Shown: positions 1-11,301 of the stretch, in pieces
Layout of the letters: the number at the start of each line of letters is the position of its first letter
How positions within the stretch are numbered: position 1 is the stretch's first letter
Source: Oscarella lobularis
Lineage: Eukaryota > Porifera > Homoscleromorpha > Homosclerophorida > Oscarellidae
NCBI RefSeq assembly: GCF_947507565.1
Contig: NC_089187.1
Coordinates: 186,001-250,000, forward strand
DNA length: 64,000 bases
Direction: 5' to 3'
Translations under genes and position numbers: made by a program
Notes under the pieces: model-generated
Told to the model about the DNA's origin: nothing
Seen by the model: the letters and a program-made list of their open reading frames with translations, nothing else
Database searches by the model: none

Positions 1-194
1 GGTAAAAATGACGTCAAATCCCCCGCCGCGGTCTCCCTACATAAAATGTCTCAGATTTGGATCGTTTGAGATATTCAAAACGCGCGATCCGCTAACGGGT
101 CGTTCGGGGCCAGCGTCGGTCGAAAAGACATCCTAGTTAATTATTTGATTACGAAACCACCCGTCTACTCCAAAAGCACGCTAAGCACGACCGC

Positions 195-726
195 ATGGCG
201 CTGCTCCCCGACTTCGATGCCGAAATCCCCACGTTTATTCTGGATGCTGTAGTCATCGAAGACTTCTCGTCAATCTTAAATTTGCGCTGCGTTGCCAAAT
301 GCCCCCTTGGTGGACACATTTCTTACAAATGGCACTTTCGATCCAGAGAGAGGAAATTCGTCGTCAGTCCCTTTGAGACGTTCGGGTGTCCCGACGGAGA
401 CGAACAGGAAGATTTGAAGATTTTCGCTGATCGGAGTGTCAGAGCAGGGCACTACTATTGCGTCGTCTCAAGCTCTCGCACGAACAAAATAGCAATTTCG
501 AAAATTGTCAAATTCATTCCTCTGAGTAATAGCGCTCGCATGCTCGCTTGTTTTTCTTCTTTCTACGTGATCTTTTCGTCTAGCGGAGACCCCTAGTAGA
601 ATTGTCCTAACACCGCAGCCCACTCCATCTCCTCCTCCCGTGGTGGAGAACGTTGAGGAGATTTCCAGCAGCGAGATCACGGTGGCGTCATCTTCAGGAC
701 ATACTCCTAAGAGAGGCAAGCATTAG
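195..726 (+). CDS. Small Ig-like-domain protein, two exons (hypothetical)
   Basis: The ATG at 195 opens about 110 residues of coding sequence. A GT-AG intron (about 522-581) then joins in frame to a Pro/Ser-rich tail ending at TAG 724-726. The first exon has a Trp in a strand-like stretch (YKWHF) and, about 55 residues on, GHYYCVV, which resembles the F strand of an immunoglobulin fold; an earlier Cys pair (RCVAKC) could supply the partner cysteine. There is no signal peptide or membrane segment, so an intracellular Ig-like protein is more likely than a receptor. The tail (TPSPPPVVEN, then SSSE) looks disordered. No family was recognised. It may instead be the 5' part of the gene that begins at 780, but each has a plausible start and stop of its own. 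Confidence 0.5.
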
Positions 727-779
727 CTCGAACCTGTCATGCCTAGTTGGAAATAATTTGGTTTACATTTACAGCTAAG

Positions 780-2388
780 ATGGAAACTCCTCAAGATCGT
801 TGGGTTGGTCAATGAAAGATCTTTTTAAAATGCTGTAACCTGTAGTAAAATTTGTAGGGGTGCTCGCCATCAACTGCTGCTGAAAGCGATTCTTTGAATC
901 GCCAAATTTGCGAATGGCAAGAGAGTCATCTTGACGCCCATCTTTTCTCGAGTCTCCTTCAATGGGACGACGCTGCCGCTGAGGAACAGTTCAAGCGCAT
1001 TGCCACGACCCAGCTCGGTGACACCTTGGAGTTGTTTCGGCGTGCAGCCAAGAGGGAAAAGCACGGCAATATTTGCACTGACCTCGACAGTGTCCTTAAA
1101 GCAATATTCGCTCAAGCAGCCGATGATTTGTTGATTATTTCCACTTGCAACTGGCTCGTAGAGAGACCCGAATATCAGGACTGTCACATAGACGTGGCTG
1201 TTTTACTCACCACTGCCAACTATAAGTACATCCCTCTACTTCTCATCGAAGTGGGGACACCTCTTGAACGAAAGCGTGCTCAGTTGCACAGGTACAGCAG
1301 TAGTGTATTATTGCGTTTGGCAACTCACTGCAAGTGGGTTTGGCTGTAGATACTACGAAATTCTTTATCGTGAGCATTTCCCGAAGGTATGGCGAGACAT
1401 TGCCCAAGGAGGGTTTCCGTGTCTCGGTCTTGTACTCTCGGAATCCTCGGCTGATCTGCACGGCTTTGCTACTGTTGAAGACGTCTTTGCTGCTGTTGAA
1501 GGCAAGGCTCTTCATACGTTATTGCAAAGTGTCTGTGTCGAAGATGATGCCTCACTTAAGAAATTGCTCGGTTTCTTGCACCTTCGCATTTTGGAACTGG
1601 CAAGACAATGGGATAAATTGCATCATTTTTTTCCACCGCTTTACCTTCCCATTGTGCCAAGTTTGTGCTCACAATCGTCCACATTATTGCAAGTAATGTT
1701 TTCTCCGTTTAGTTGATTTCGAATGTCAGTCCGTTCAATATCTCCATGGAAAGGCGTCTTTGCGAATTCATGAAAACAAAAGCGTTTTCGTATACAAGTT
1801 CGACAAGAAGGAAAGTGAAGCAGATACCGAGAAAGTTGATCTAGCCATCAAATTTTGTACACGTGATCACGATGTATTTCTCTTTTACGTATTTGATCAT
1901 GTAGCATATTTTTAGGCTCCGACGGAGAAGCTTACGGAACCGACGTTCACCAGCATCTAGCGACAAAGAATCTTGCTCCCGAATATCTTCATGATGGATT
2001 CGCGTTCAACAGCAAATACATCGCAATGGGCTACCTACCGGAAGCGGATTGGCGTTCACTGCACGATCGTCTGAATGACGCCGAGCCACTGACACCGGTC
2101 TTTGCAAAATCGGTTATTAGGAAATTGCAAGCAACGGTCAACGCCCTTCACGAGCGAAATTACGTCCACGGGGACTTACGCGCGACAAACGTCCTCGTTT
2201 CGAACGACGGTGACGTCAGGATCGTGGATTTTAATTGGGCAGGGAAAAGCGGTCATGTCTATTATCCCAAAAGTCTCAATCCGGAGATGGACTGGCCGGG
2301 TGTTCCTAAGAATCTCATATGCGAAGATCACGATCACTACTTTGTAGCAGAAATGATATGGAAAATCAAAGATAAGGAACAGAGATGA
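780..2388 (+). CDS. Protein-kinase-like domain protein, divergent
   Basis: The predicted start METPQDRW lies at 780. Short introns at about 804-857, 1292-1349, 1693-1728 and around 1862-1914 restore one frame through to TGA 2386-2388. The C-terminal half is kinase-like. HGDLRATN carries the catalytic-loop Asp and Asn, with Gly replacing the usual Arg of HRD. RIVDFNWAG stands where DFG would be, with Asn for Gly. Upstream, KFC plus YGTDVHQHLA and LAPEYL resemble the alphaC region of fungal and plant-type kinase-like families. The N-terminal half (about 280 residues, with LLIEVGT) is unrecognised. The catalytic Asp is kept, so weak activity or a pseudokinase role are both possible. Little N-lobe sequence with a clear glycine loop is visible. 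Confidence 0.65.
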
Positions 2389-2579
2389 GATATGAGGAGA
2401 GACCGTTTTCCTGCATGTTACTGTGAACAGATTATTTTAATCAATTAATTGGGTTATGTTATGCTTGAAAGCAACACAGAAAAATATATGCAAACTGTAG
2501 GCAATTCATTCGAGAAGATAATATAGTAGAGGCGCTATACGGGGGGGTATTGTGTCACTTCACGTGACGTGGAACAAAT

Positions 2580-4423
2580 ATGCTCCCTTTGTGCTGCAGG
2601 AGGCCATCGCTTCGGACGATTCGACGCTCGACGAGACTTATATCATCTTTCCGCCTTGATTTTGACGACACAAAATCGGCGTACGCATTGCATTCCGATG
2701 GGGAGTTACTCCGCTCCATTCTCGTTCTCCGACTGAGCGCAATCGATAGTTTCGTCGACAACAGCCCAGCAGTAAACTTAGATTTACTATCCATTGGCGT
2801 TTTGAAACGTTTCGTTTAGATTCTCGATGTTGCGCAGCGTTTTTTGCCGTCAGCCTTGTTCGATGGCGTCATGAGACGATCATTCTTCGGTCAGTTTGTG
2901 GCCGGAAGTAGTCACGATGACGTCACAAAAACCCACAATGAAAAATTCGTCGAAGTGGGTATATGTTCTATGCCGGGGCCGTCGATCGAAGATTTACCAG
3001 ACGATGAGCAGAGCCTCGCAAACGAAGATACGCACCAAAGGTCAGTCAACCTTATAATAATAAAAATAATTAATTAAATACGAAGGATTCTTGTAGAGAA
3101 ATTCTTCTGGATGAGAACGTTCACGCTTTTCTTGATTCGGTTACTTTAGCAGGCAGGCAGCCAGACGGTTGTTCTTAGGATTTTAATTTTTTGAGGATTT
3201 TTAGAGCGGACTTGTGTCAGTGGCGTACGAGGTGCAATCCAGGTCAAACCAACGGCACTCGTTCGGCCAAAATTGCTTGTACTGAATTGTTTCTACCTAG
3301 TTAGACTACTTACGTTTTTTTGCAGACCTTACTTAGTAGAAAGATTACTGATAGCGACGGAATTTTGCCTAAAATCAAAACTGGAGAAGTAGAGATATAT
3401 ACATAAATGAATTCACTCTTTTATTCTCCCTTCAGCTGCATGGACGTTTGTCTGACATTGCCTTGGAACATGACTGCCTTGATGAGTTTAATTCAACCTG
3501 TAGCAGGCTAGATGACATTGCGAAGGTACCATCACTTCTCCAGCTGTTTATTTATTAATTTTTGGCTATTTACTTCTAGGCCTGCACTAGAGCCAAAGTG
3601 AACATGTTCATCGATGCTGAATACCACGAGATGCAGCCAGCCATTCATGCACTGGCTCTCATCACGCAATCATCACACAATAAAGGTGACTGTATCAACG
3701 TGTGGAATACCCAGCAGGCTTATCTCAAGGTAGCTCAGAGTTGAGGCTTATTCTCTCTCCTCTATCTATCTTTCTCTCCAGGAAACAGATGCGGCTAATA
3801 AACGCCATCTCGAGATAGCAGATTTATCTGGCTTTCGCTATGCCACCAAAGTCGTTCGAGGAGCCTATCTTGAGTACGAGAGATCCCGTGCTCAAAGCAC
3901 AGGCCGGCCTGATCCAATCCAGTCGACCTACGCTGATACGAATGCATCTTATAATCGCACAGTTGATGTATTACTCCAGCGTGCAGCAATAGATCAATGT
4001 GGTGTGATGGTGGCATCCCACAACGAAGTATCCATTCAATTGGCATTAGAAAAGTCAGTCAGCTAATCGTCTCAAGCAAATAGTCTCTATGTCAAAATGT
4101 AGAATGGAGAAATTGAACGTGGAGAGGCAAAAGGGGAACGTGCTCTTTGGCCAGCTCTATGGAATGTGTGACTACATCTCCTATAGATTGGGTAGGGCCT
4201 CTGGTATTACCGTAAGCGTACAGGCGAAATTTTCCACGTCCCTACAGGTCAAAACGGCTACAGAATCTACAAAGCAACGCCTTATGGGAGCATAGGTTCG
4301 ACGCTGCTCTATCTGTGCCGACGAGCGCGCGAGAATCGTTCCATTCTCGTCAACGGTCGACGCGAGAGGGAGCTACTAGTCGCTGAATGGACGCGTAGAC
4401 GCAGAGACAAAACGCGACACTGA
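2580..4423 (+). CDS. PRODH: Proline dehydrogenase (PRODH/PRODH2 family), mitochondrial
   Basis: This FAD enzyme oxidises proline (or hydroxyproline) to the pyrroline carboxylate in mitochondria. The start at 2580 gives an Arg/Ser-rich, acid-poor N-terminus typical of a mitochondrial presequence. Exons then read LDFDDTKSAY, RRSFFGQFVAG, VKPTALVRPKLLV (the beta-strand with the conserved Lys), MFIDAEYHEMQPAI, KVVRGAYLEYERS, VMVASHNE, FGQLYGMCDYIS and RIYKATPYGS. These are the successive conserved blocks of the TIM-barrel domain. The C-terminal LYLCRRARENR matches the family's substrate and FAD site (RRxxEN). About eight short introns were inferred. I cannot decide between PRODH and hydroxyproline-specific PRODH2 by eye. 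The stop is TGA 4421-4423. Confidence 0.9.
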
Positions 4424-5557
4424 GACTTTCTCGTAGATGCATATTTTGTATCTTATTCTCAGTCCATTTCTATCGTTCATAGAACTTCATATGAAACGTT
4501 TTGTTCACAAAGAAGCCAGCGCTTTTATTACATACGAACGAGTGCTATTTACGTACAAAAATTCATTGAATAAACTACAACGTCCATGCAGTGTTCTACG
4601 ACCTCAAAAAAATTCCCTCGCACTTCCGTCAATTAAAGCATCTAAAAAACAAGAGATAATTTCTGTTCGATCTATCCGTGTACGTACCTTTTTGTCTTGC
4701 GTTCGTATTGGCGTAATCCAGGCTACACCGCGTGGAGGTTCGAACGCTTTGTAGCCCAAAAATATTTGAGAGCGAGCCGTGGCATCATAGGCTCAACCAC
4801 GACGGTGCGGCCTAGGATCGAGAACGGCTCTCCACACCGTCCCCCCGACCTCGTTGCACCGCGACCCATGGGGCCATAGTCCTTCGCTTAAGAGGAAGCG
4901 GGACTACCGGGTTGAGGGAAGGCGCCGAACGCGAGTCCACACACAGCCAGAGGTCAACTTGTACGTGCTTTGATTTTGGTCTGGGAAGTCAGGTCATCTT
5001 AGGCTATAGGTCACTAAGCCGAGTGAGAAACAGCCACGAGACACTGGGCCCCCCACACGTTTCTTTGGCGGGAAAGTGAACTGATCTGAGCCTGACGCCA
5101 ACTCGGTATAACGCGGACGCCAGACTTCGCGACCCAAGCCATTCCCTGTCTCTCTGTTCTTCTCTTATACTGTTTTTCTCAATATATGAAATCCAACGGA
5201 CCTTTTATGACTTCCCAGTGCCAATCGCGCGCCACGAGAAGAACTCGCGCGACGCTCATCCACTGCACCTTACAGCTTCAGCAAGGATTGGCAACCGGCT
5301 GAGCACGTTTTGATGTTGACATGACCATGGCTTCCCAACGCCGACGACTTCCAGGGTTCCGCCCTTTAGGCTTTCCCCACCTAGCCAGAACTGAAGCTGT
5401 GCGTGCGTGCAGCCGCTTTTATACGAAAGCTGATGCAATCGTTATGCAATATCCGTTGGTGACGGCATTGTCTTGAATTCACCGGGGCAACGGGTTGGTC
5501 GAGAAAACTCGCGTCAATTTTTCACGTGTTCTTTACGGTGACGTACCGTGATCGAAA
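4424..5557. other. Gene-poor stretch between PRODH and the phosphatase gene
   Basis: No ORF here looks protein-like. The stretch holds the PRODH 3' flank to about 4690. It also has a tRNA-promoter-like pair (TGGCGTAAT near 4710 and GGTTCGAAC at 4738) without the rest of a tRNA. GC-rich sequence at 4790-5140 follows, and then a segment bounded by an inverted repeat (4981-5218). The remainder to 5557 should include the phosphatase promoter, with a CACGTG box near 5523. Confidence 0.5.
4981..5218. repeat. Segment bounded by an 11-bp inverted repeat
   Basis: CTGGGAAGTCA at 4981-4991 is matched exactly by its reverse complement TGACTTCCCAG at 5208-5218. The enclosed 216 bases contain no ORF. The size and terminal inverted repeats would fit a small non-autonomous DNA transposon. 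However, I saw no target-site duplication and no second copy in the window, so the call is tentative. Confidence 0.3.
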
Positions 5558-5702
5558 TTGGCGCTAAATCAATGGCGGCTCCTCCGTTTTCTTTCCATTA
5601 TCGATGTTCGTTTGCTCTCTTTTCACATCGACACGTATGTTTTGATTTATCGTACATTCGTCCGAGTGCCCGTATCAAGGCGTATTTCCGCGACGCGTTC
5701 TT

Positions 5703-8291
5703 ATGGAGAAGACGGACGTTCTCGACCGGCGCGTACGACTCGAAGACATCTACGCGACGCTCGTCAACGCGGTAGCGAAAACGCGAAACGAATCGACGCA
5801 AAAAGAAGCCGCACTCACTTCTGCGATCGATCCCCGCATCGAAACGGTAAAACCTCATAACGAAACCACCCCGAAGCGAAACAGACAAGCGCTTGGGGCC
5901 AATCGCGCGTGCATTCGACGAAGAAACTCGCGAAACTCGCTCATAGCAATCCGATAGCATACGGCCCCCCCCTCATGGATTTTTCTCTATTAGGCGAAGC
6001 TCATCGACGAATCGACTGTTTTTGCTATAATCGCCGAAGCTGAAGAAGCGGTGAAAAGCGAGCCGAATGTGCTCGAACTCGACGCACCAGTGACGGTACA
6101 ACATACGTAGATATAAGACTTCCTATAGACTTATATGGGTACCGTACATTGGGACCTTAATTAATGCTAGTCCATGTGGGCGGATGGAAGATTATTAATA
6201 AATTTTTATTTATTTTATTTTTAGATTTGTGGTGACGTTCACGGCCAATTTTTAGATCTGATTAAATTGTTTCGCACCGCCGGCGGCGGTCTCCTGCACG
6301 ACACGCCGAAAACGCCGTCCCAAACGCGCCGTCTTCCCAATCGCATTCTCCGCGGTCTCAAAGCCGAGCCGCGAAACAACTCGACGTTTCTCTTCCTCGG
6401 CGACTACGTCGATCGCGGTCCCGATTCGTTCGCCTGCATGATATATCTATTAGCGTTAAAGGGCGCGTTTCCCGAGCGAATATTCTTGCTTCGAGGCAAT
6501 CACGAGTGCCGATGCATGACGTCGAGGAAATACGACGAGGGGCAAAATTTTCGGGAGGAGTGTCTTAGATTGTATAACGAAGACGTGTATGAGCGTTTTA
6601 TGGCGTGTTTCGATTGTCTACCTATTGCTTGTCTCGCTACGTCACCTATTGGGAAATGGCTCTGTTTGCATGGTGGAATAAGTGAGTGCACGTATTAGAA
6701 TTCCTATTTTATTTATTTATTTATTGTAGGTCCTCATTTGCATTCTGTTGATGATATTCGAGCGCTGGATCGATTTCGGGAGCCTCCTCTTACCGGCTTG
6801 TTCTGCGATCTGCTCTGGTCGGATCCTTTTAATGAGGAAGTTACGGAAACTTTTAATGATAAAGACTATCAGGAAGTAGGTCGTTATATGAAATTCTTTG
6901 TAATTATTAAATTGATTTTCTGGCTATAGTTTCTTGAGCTTGATTTTTTGCCAAATCCGCCGCGCGGCTGTTCCTACTTGTACGGCTACGAAGCCTTGCG
7001 AGTATTCTTAGGTGAAAATTCTCTAATGGGCATCATAAGAGCTCACCAGTGCATTGAAAATGTAAGAGACTCGCTCTGGGGGAGAAGTCTAGCTCAGTCT
7101 CTTTCTTCGTAGGGCGTTGGCTATCATTTCGCCGCAACGCGCAAGGAAAAATTCCCTTTTCCTCTCGTCACAACCGTCTTTTCAGCTCCCAACTATTGCG
7201 GAATGTACGACAACGTGGCAGCCGTCGTACGACTTACAAAGGACGACATGCAGGTAGATAATCCTAAACTCCTAATATCTAAAACGAATTCAACGTTGGT
7301 TTTTCAAGGTCAAACGATTCTCATCCGCCGACGAGAAAGATCGACGAGAAATCCTCGCTTCGGCTATACCAGTGATGCTTAGAGACGAGGTCCTCGCCGC
7401 TCTGCCGCGGGAATCGTCGGAACGATTCATGTCTGTTCATTTGGAACGAAAGCGGCGTCGAAGCAGCGCTAAATTTCAGTCTGCCGTGGCGAGAGACGCG
7501 TCCAGCGACGTTCACCCGGGCTGGCAGACTCTTCGACGTTGGCAAAAAGTCGTTGGGTAGGTTGAAAAATGTGTCTTTCTTGTATTATTATTTGGAGTCT
7601 TGTTTCAGTCGGTTTGGCGTGATGCTAAAGCAGACGTCGCGTTCGCGACTCGCAGCCACTGCGAGGGACGTGGAAACGAGTCCTGTTATTCCAGAAGATG
7701 AAGTCGTCGCGGATGACGATGCAGTTGAGCCGGCTCGTCGACGGCGCAGTAGGGACACTGAAGCCGAAGTTGAAGAGTTTATGGCGGCTATGAAACAGAC
7801 AAAACAGTCTACGTTGCGACGGTACGTCACCCGGCAGTTGATCTCATTTTGCTAGGACTACGTTTTTCTCTACTAGGAGTCTGTCTGAAAATTTGAATGC
7901 GGATGATGTACGGCAGATGCAGTTGGTTTTTGATGCCATTGACGTGAATCGCGATGGGTTTGTGTCTACCAGTGAGTTGCGTCAATTCGCTAGCGATGTT
8001 GGGTAAGATAATTAGGCTTATTTCGCTTTTTGTGCATACGTAGTTCTTGTAGAGAGTACTGTGACGCAGATAGTCAGGTTGCTGAAATGATTTCTGGAAT
8101 GGATACCGGTTAGTATTTTTTCAAGAGATCTGTTCTCACTTTTTCTTCCCTTTTTAGATGGGGATGGCAAAGTGAGCTTTAAAGAATTTGCCAAATACAT
8201 AGGGAGATTGACTGGAAAAGAAGGAAAAGGATACGAGCAAGCTCGACGATATTCCCTTGTCACTCCGCTATCCAGTTCCTCAACCGAGTAA
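5703..8291 (+). CDS. Calcineurin-A-like Ser/Thr phosphatase with C-terminal EF-hands
   Basis: This is a PPP-family metallophosphatase. GDVHGQ, GDYVDRG and RGNHECR carry the metal and phosphate ligands; later come LHGGI, FCDLLWSDPF, RGCSYLYGYEA, IIRAHQ and TTVFSAPNYCGMYDN. The SAPNY loop and the preceding spacing follow calcineurin A rather than PP1, PP2A or RdgC/PPEF. Instead of the usual calcineurin-B helix, calmodulin site and autoinhibitory tail, the C-terminus has an Arg-rich linker and two canonical EF loops (DVNRDGFVSTSE and DTDGDGKVSFKE). Direct calcium control within one chain is therefore implied. An insertion between the first two catalytic motifs (near LKAEPRNN) lengthens that loop. 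The start at 5703 is the first ATG in frame, and TAA is at 8289-8291. Confidence 0.87.
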
Positions 8292-8447
8292 CAAATCTGA
8301 ACTTAGGATTGGAGGTAGAGAGCGTTTTTGTGCATGCAATAGTTTATATACATACTGTAGATTTTTGAGAAATTCGCTATGGTTACCGTACTTAGACAAA
8401 ACACTGCGCACGTTAAAGTCAAAGACTCGACTCGACTTTCTCATGCC

Positions 8448-9848
8448 ATGGACAGCTCCAAAGACATCGAACTAAAGACATTAATCGAAGAAGAGGAAAC
8501 GACGGCCTTTACAAGCGAAGCAATCGACTCGCTAGAAGAAAAAGACGAGCCAATACCATCGTTCCGAAATCGCCGCTCATTTCTCCTACATCGACTCCGT
8601 TCCTATCGACCCTTAGCCGCGTTCGTTGTCTTCATGGCTCTTCTACTCGATACCACGCTCACGACGGCCGTCGTCCCGCTTTTACCAGACCTCCTTCCCA
8701 ATATCTCCAAAATTAGCACGGGAACGATTCTCGCATCCAAAGCCTTCTTTCAACTCGTCTCCGCCTTCGGTGCGGGTCCCCTCACCGATCGAGTCGGCTT
8801 CGCTAGTCCTCTAGTCGCTGGTTTCGTGCTTCTAACCAGCGCTACACTCATCATTGCCTTCGCTGTCGAATTAGGAAACTCGACCGTGGGCATATACACA
8901 GTCATATTCGTATCTCGCTCTCTCGAGGGTATTGGCTGTTCGCTGGCGTCTACAGCCGGTATGGCACTGATAGCAGATCGCTATCCAGACGACGAGGAAC
9001 GCGGACGAATAATGGGACGCGTTATCGGAGGCATAGGTCTTGGAGTTGTATTGGGATATCCATTTGGTGGCGCCTTTTCGGGAATTCCTGGCGGAGTCGA
9101 AGCCGGATGGAAGTATCCGTTTCTTATTCTTGCTCTAGTGGGATTGATTGATCTCGTCTTGCAGCTACTTATTCTTGGCTATCGAGAGAAAAAGAAAGAA
9201 CGAATTGAGAGTGAGGAGAATGACAAAAAAAAAGTGAGTGCTCCATCTATGTGGACTCTCATCAAAGATCCCTATGTTCTGCTTGGATTTATTGTACTGA
9301 CGATGTCTCAGCTGCCTGTCGCGGTGACCGAGCCTCTTGTTCCTTCATGGATGGAGACAAACTTTCTACCAAAGCCCAAGCCTTACTCAATTGGCTTGGT
9401 GTTATTATCCTTGACTATATCTTATATGATAGTGGCTCCTTTGGTAGGTAAAGTACATGGGAAACATCGATGGATAGGTGTCCTCTTGGGTATGATTATT
9501 ATGATCATTGGCTTATGTACTCTGCCGTTGGCGGCTCTGCCTCAACGAAATAACATTTATTATTCTATTGTACCATTATTTTTAATGGGTGTTGGTATTG
9601 GGTTGACTGATTCTTTGATGTATCCAACGATGGGAGCTTTGGCTGACTTGAGACACTCGTCTGCTTATGGGGGGATGTACGCTTTGACGGATATTGCTGT
9701 CAATATTGGGTTTGTGATTGGACCGCTGTATAGCTCAGGAATTGATCAATTAGTAAACTTCAATTGGGCTATGTGGTCGGTGGGAATTATAGCTGTTTTA
9801 TGTTGTCCATTCATAGCGTTTCTAAAGTCTCCTACGCCTAAGAAATAA
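8448..9848 (+). CDS. MFS transporter, SLC18 (vesicular amine transporter)-like, copy 1
   Basis: An intronless protein of about 466 residues with twelve predicted membrane segments. The first helix reads VFMALLLDTTLTTAVVPLLP, close to the opening helix of vesicular monoamine and acetylcholine transporters. The MFS loop motif follows as GPLTDRVG, then RSLEGIGCS and GGAFSGIPGG. I chose the ATG at 8448 (context GCCATGG) over the one at 8379 because the paralogue downstream begins with the same DIEL start. Proton-coupled uptake of a small cation into vesicles is the family role; the substrate is unknown. The acidic N-terminal tail with IEEEE is cytosolic. It shares layout and about half its residues with the next gene. 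Confidence 0.85.
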   Translation: MDSSKDIELKTLIEEEETTAFTSEAIDSLEEKDEPIPSFRNRRSFLLHRLRSYRPLAAFVVFMALLLDTTLTTAVVPLLPDLLPNISKISTGTILASKAFFQLVSAFGAGPLTDRVGFASPLVAGFVLLTSATLIIAFAVELGNSTVGIYTVIFVSRSLEGIGCSLASTAGMALIADRYPDDEERGRIMGRVIGGIGLGVVLGYPFGGAFSGIPGGVEAGWKYPFLILALVGLIDLVLQLLILGYREKKKERIESEENDKKKVSAPSMWTLIKDPYVLLGFIVLTMSQLPVAVTEPLVPSWMETNFLPKPKPYSIGLVLLSLTISYMIVAPLVGKVHGKHRWIGVLLGMIIMIIGLCTLPLAALPQRNNIYYSIVPLFLMGVGIGLTDSLMYPTMGALADLRHSSAYGGMYALTDIAVNIGFVIGPLYSSGIDQLVNFNWAMWSVGIIAVLCCPFIAFLKSPTPKK

Positions 9849-9921
9849 ATATGTAAATCAAGGGATAGCGCGAGCGTGCTTAGTCGATTGGAATTTGCGT
9901 GGAATTCGGCGCTCCTCGGCC

Positions 9922-11301
9922 ATGACAGGCACCGAGGACATAGAATTGTGCCATCTAATCGAAGACGAGAAAGCGACCGACCCAAAAGAATCAAAAAAAG
10001 ACACGCAACAGCACAAAAGTCGACTCGATCGACTCCGTTCCTATCGTCCTCTCGTCGCTTTCATCGTTTTCATGGCTCATTTACTAGACAACGTTCTCTT
10101 TACAGCCATCGTTCCCATTCTACCGGGCCTCCTTCCGAATATCTCCAACATAAGCACGGGAACGCTCCTCGCATCCAAATCCTTCTTCCAACTAGTCGCC
10201 TGCTTCGGTACCGGTCCACTAACGGATCGATTCGGCTTCACGAGTCCTCTCTTAGCCGGTTTCCTGCTTCTTACCAGTTCGACGATCGTCCTCGCTTTCG
10301 TCGTCGAATTAGGCAAATCGGTTGCCAGCAGATACGCGGTTATTCTCGTATCTCGTTCTCTCGAGGGAATCGGTTGTGCATTGACTTCTACAGCCGGTAT
10401 GGCAATGATTGCAGATCGCTATCCCGATGACGACGAGCGCGGACGGGTCATAGGAATTGTTCTTAGTGGTATTGGCTTGGGAGACGTTGTGGGATATCCT
10501 TTCGGTGGCGCGTTTTCTGGGATTCCTGGTGGAGTCGAAGCCGGATGGAAGTATCCGTTTTTGATTATTGCTGCTGTGGGATTGTTCGATTTGGTCCTGC
10601 AGTTACTCGTTCTTGGCTATCGTGAGCGAAAACGAGTCGAGAGCCGAGCGAATGTTAAACTATCTATGTGGACTCTTTTTAAGGATCCTTATATTGTGCT
10701 TGGATTTGTTGTGATAACGCTGTCTCAAATGCCCATCTCTGCGACTGAACCTATTGTTCCTGCTTGGATGCTAGATAATTTCAAACCGAAGCCCAGGTCT
10801 TATTCGGTTGGCTTGGTGTTATTGGCATCAACTGCATCATATCTAGTGACTACTCCTCTCGTGGGAAGAGTGCCAGGGAGACATCGATGGATGGGCGTCA
10901 TTTTGGGCATGATTATTATGACTATTGGCCTCTCTACTCTACCTCTCGCTGCTCTACCTCGACGGAATAATATATATTTTTTAATTGCACCATTGTTATT
11001 GTTGGGAGTTGGAATTGGTATGACGGATTCCTTGCTGTATCCAATCATGGCGTCTCTCGTTGATCTAAGACACGCATCTGTCTATGGGGGAATATATGCT
11101 ATAACAGATATGGCTATTAATGTTGGTTATCTCATTGGACCACTCTATAGCGCAGGAATCAATCAATTAGTCAATTTCAACTGGTCTATATGGTCAGTGG
11201 GAATTGCGATCATTTTATCTTGCCCTTTTATAGGATTTTTAAAGTCGCCCAAATCTACTAGAAAATGTGAGGTTATAGAAAATGACGAATTGAATGAATA
11301 A
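9922..11301 (+). CDS. MFS transporter, SLC18-like, tandem copy 2
   Basis: This is an intronless tandem paralogue of the preceding gene, starting 73 bases after its stop. It keeps the same landmarks in order: DIELCHLIEDE at the N-terminus, VFMAHLLDNVLFTAIVP in helix 1, GPLTDRFG, RSLEGIGCA, GGAFSGIPGG, and a DSLLYPIM/DLRHASVYGG stretch in the C-terminal half. It lacks copy 1's Lys-rich central loop and its second N-terminal acidic block, so the duplicates have begun to diverge. The start at 9922 (CCATGAC) matches the paralogue. Absence of introns in both copies, in an intron-rich neighbourhood, suggests an intronless ancestor. Confidence 0.85.
   Translation: MTGTEDIELCHLIEDEKATDPKESKKDTQQHKSRLDRLRSYRPLVAFIVFMAHLLDNVLFTAIVPILPGLLPNISNISTGTLLASKSFFQLVACFGTGPLTDRFGFTSPLLAGFLLLTSSTIVLAFVVELGKSVASRYAVILVSRSLEGIGCALTSTAGMAMIADRYPDDDERGRVIGIVLSGIGLGDVVGYPFGGAFSGIPGGVEAGWKYPFLIIAAVGLFDLVLQLLVLGYRERKRVESRANVKLSMWTLFKDPYIVLGFVVITLSQMPISATEPIVPAWMLDNFKPKPRSYSVGLVLLASTASYLVTTPLVGRVPGRHRWMGVILGMIIMTIGLSTLPLAALPRRNNIYFLIAPLLLLGVGIGMTDSLLYPIMASLVDLRHASVYGGIYAITDMAINVGYLIGPLYSAGINQLVNFNWSIWSVGIAIILSCPFIGFLKSPKSTRKCEVIENDELNE

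Noticed and set aside
4705-4750. tRNA or SINE head (A and B box-like pair)
   Set aside because: The boxes are too close and no clover-leaf can be drawn; no second copy in the window.
5256-5438. Minus-strand 60-residue ORF
   Set aside because: No homology-like features, in repeat-like DNA, and no splice partners.
9876-10430. Arg/Ser-rich ORF inside transporter copy 2
   Set aside because: Frame-shifted shadow of a convincing 12-helix transporter.
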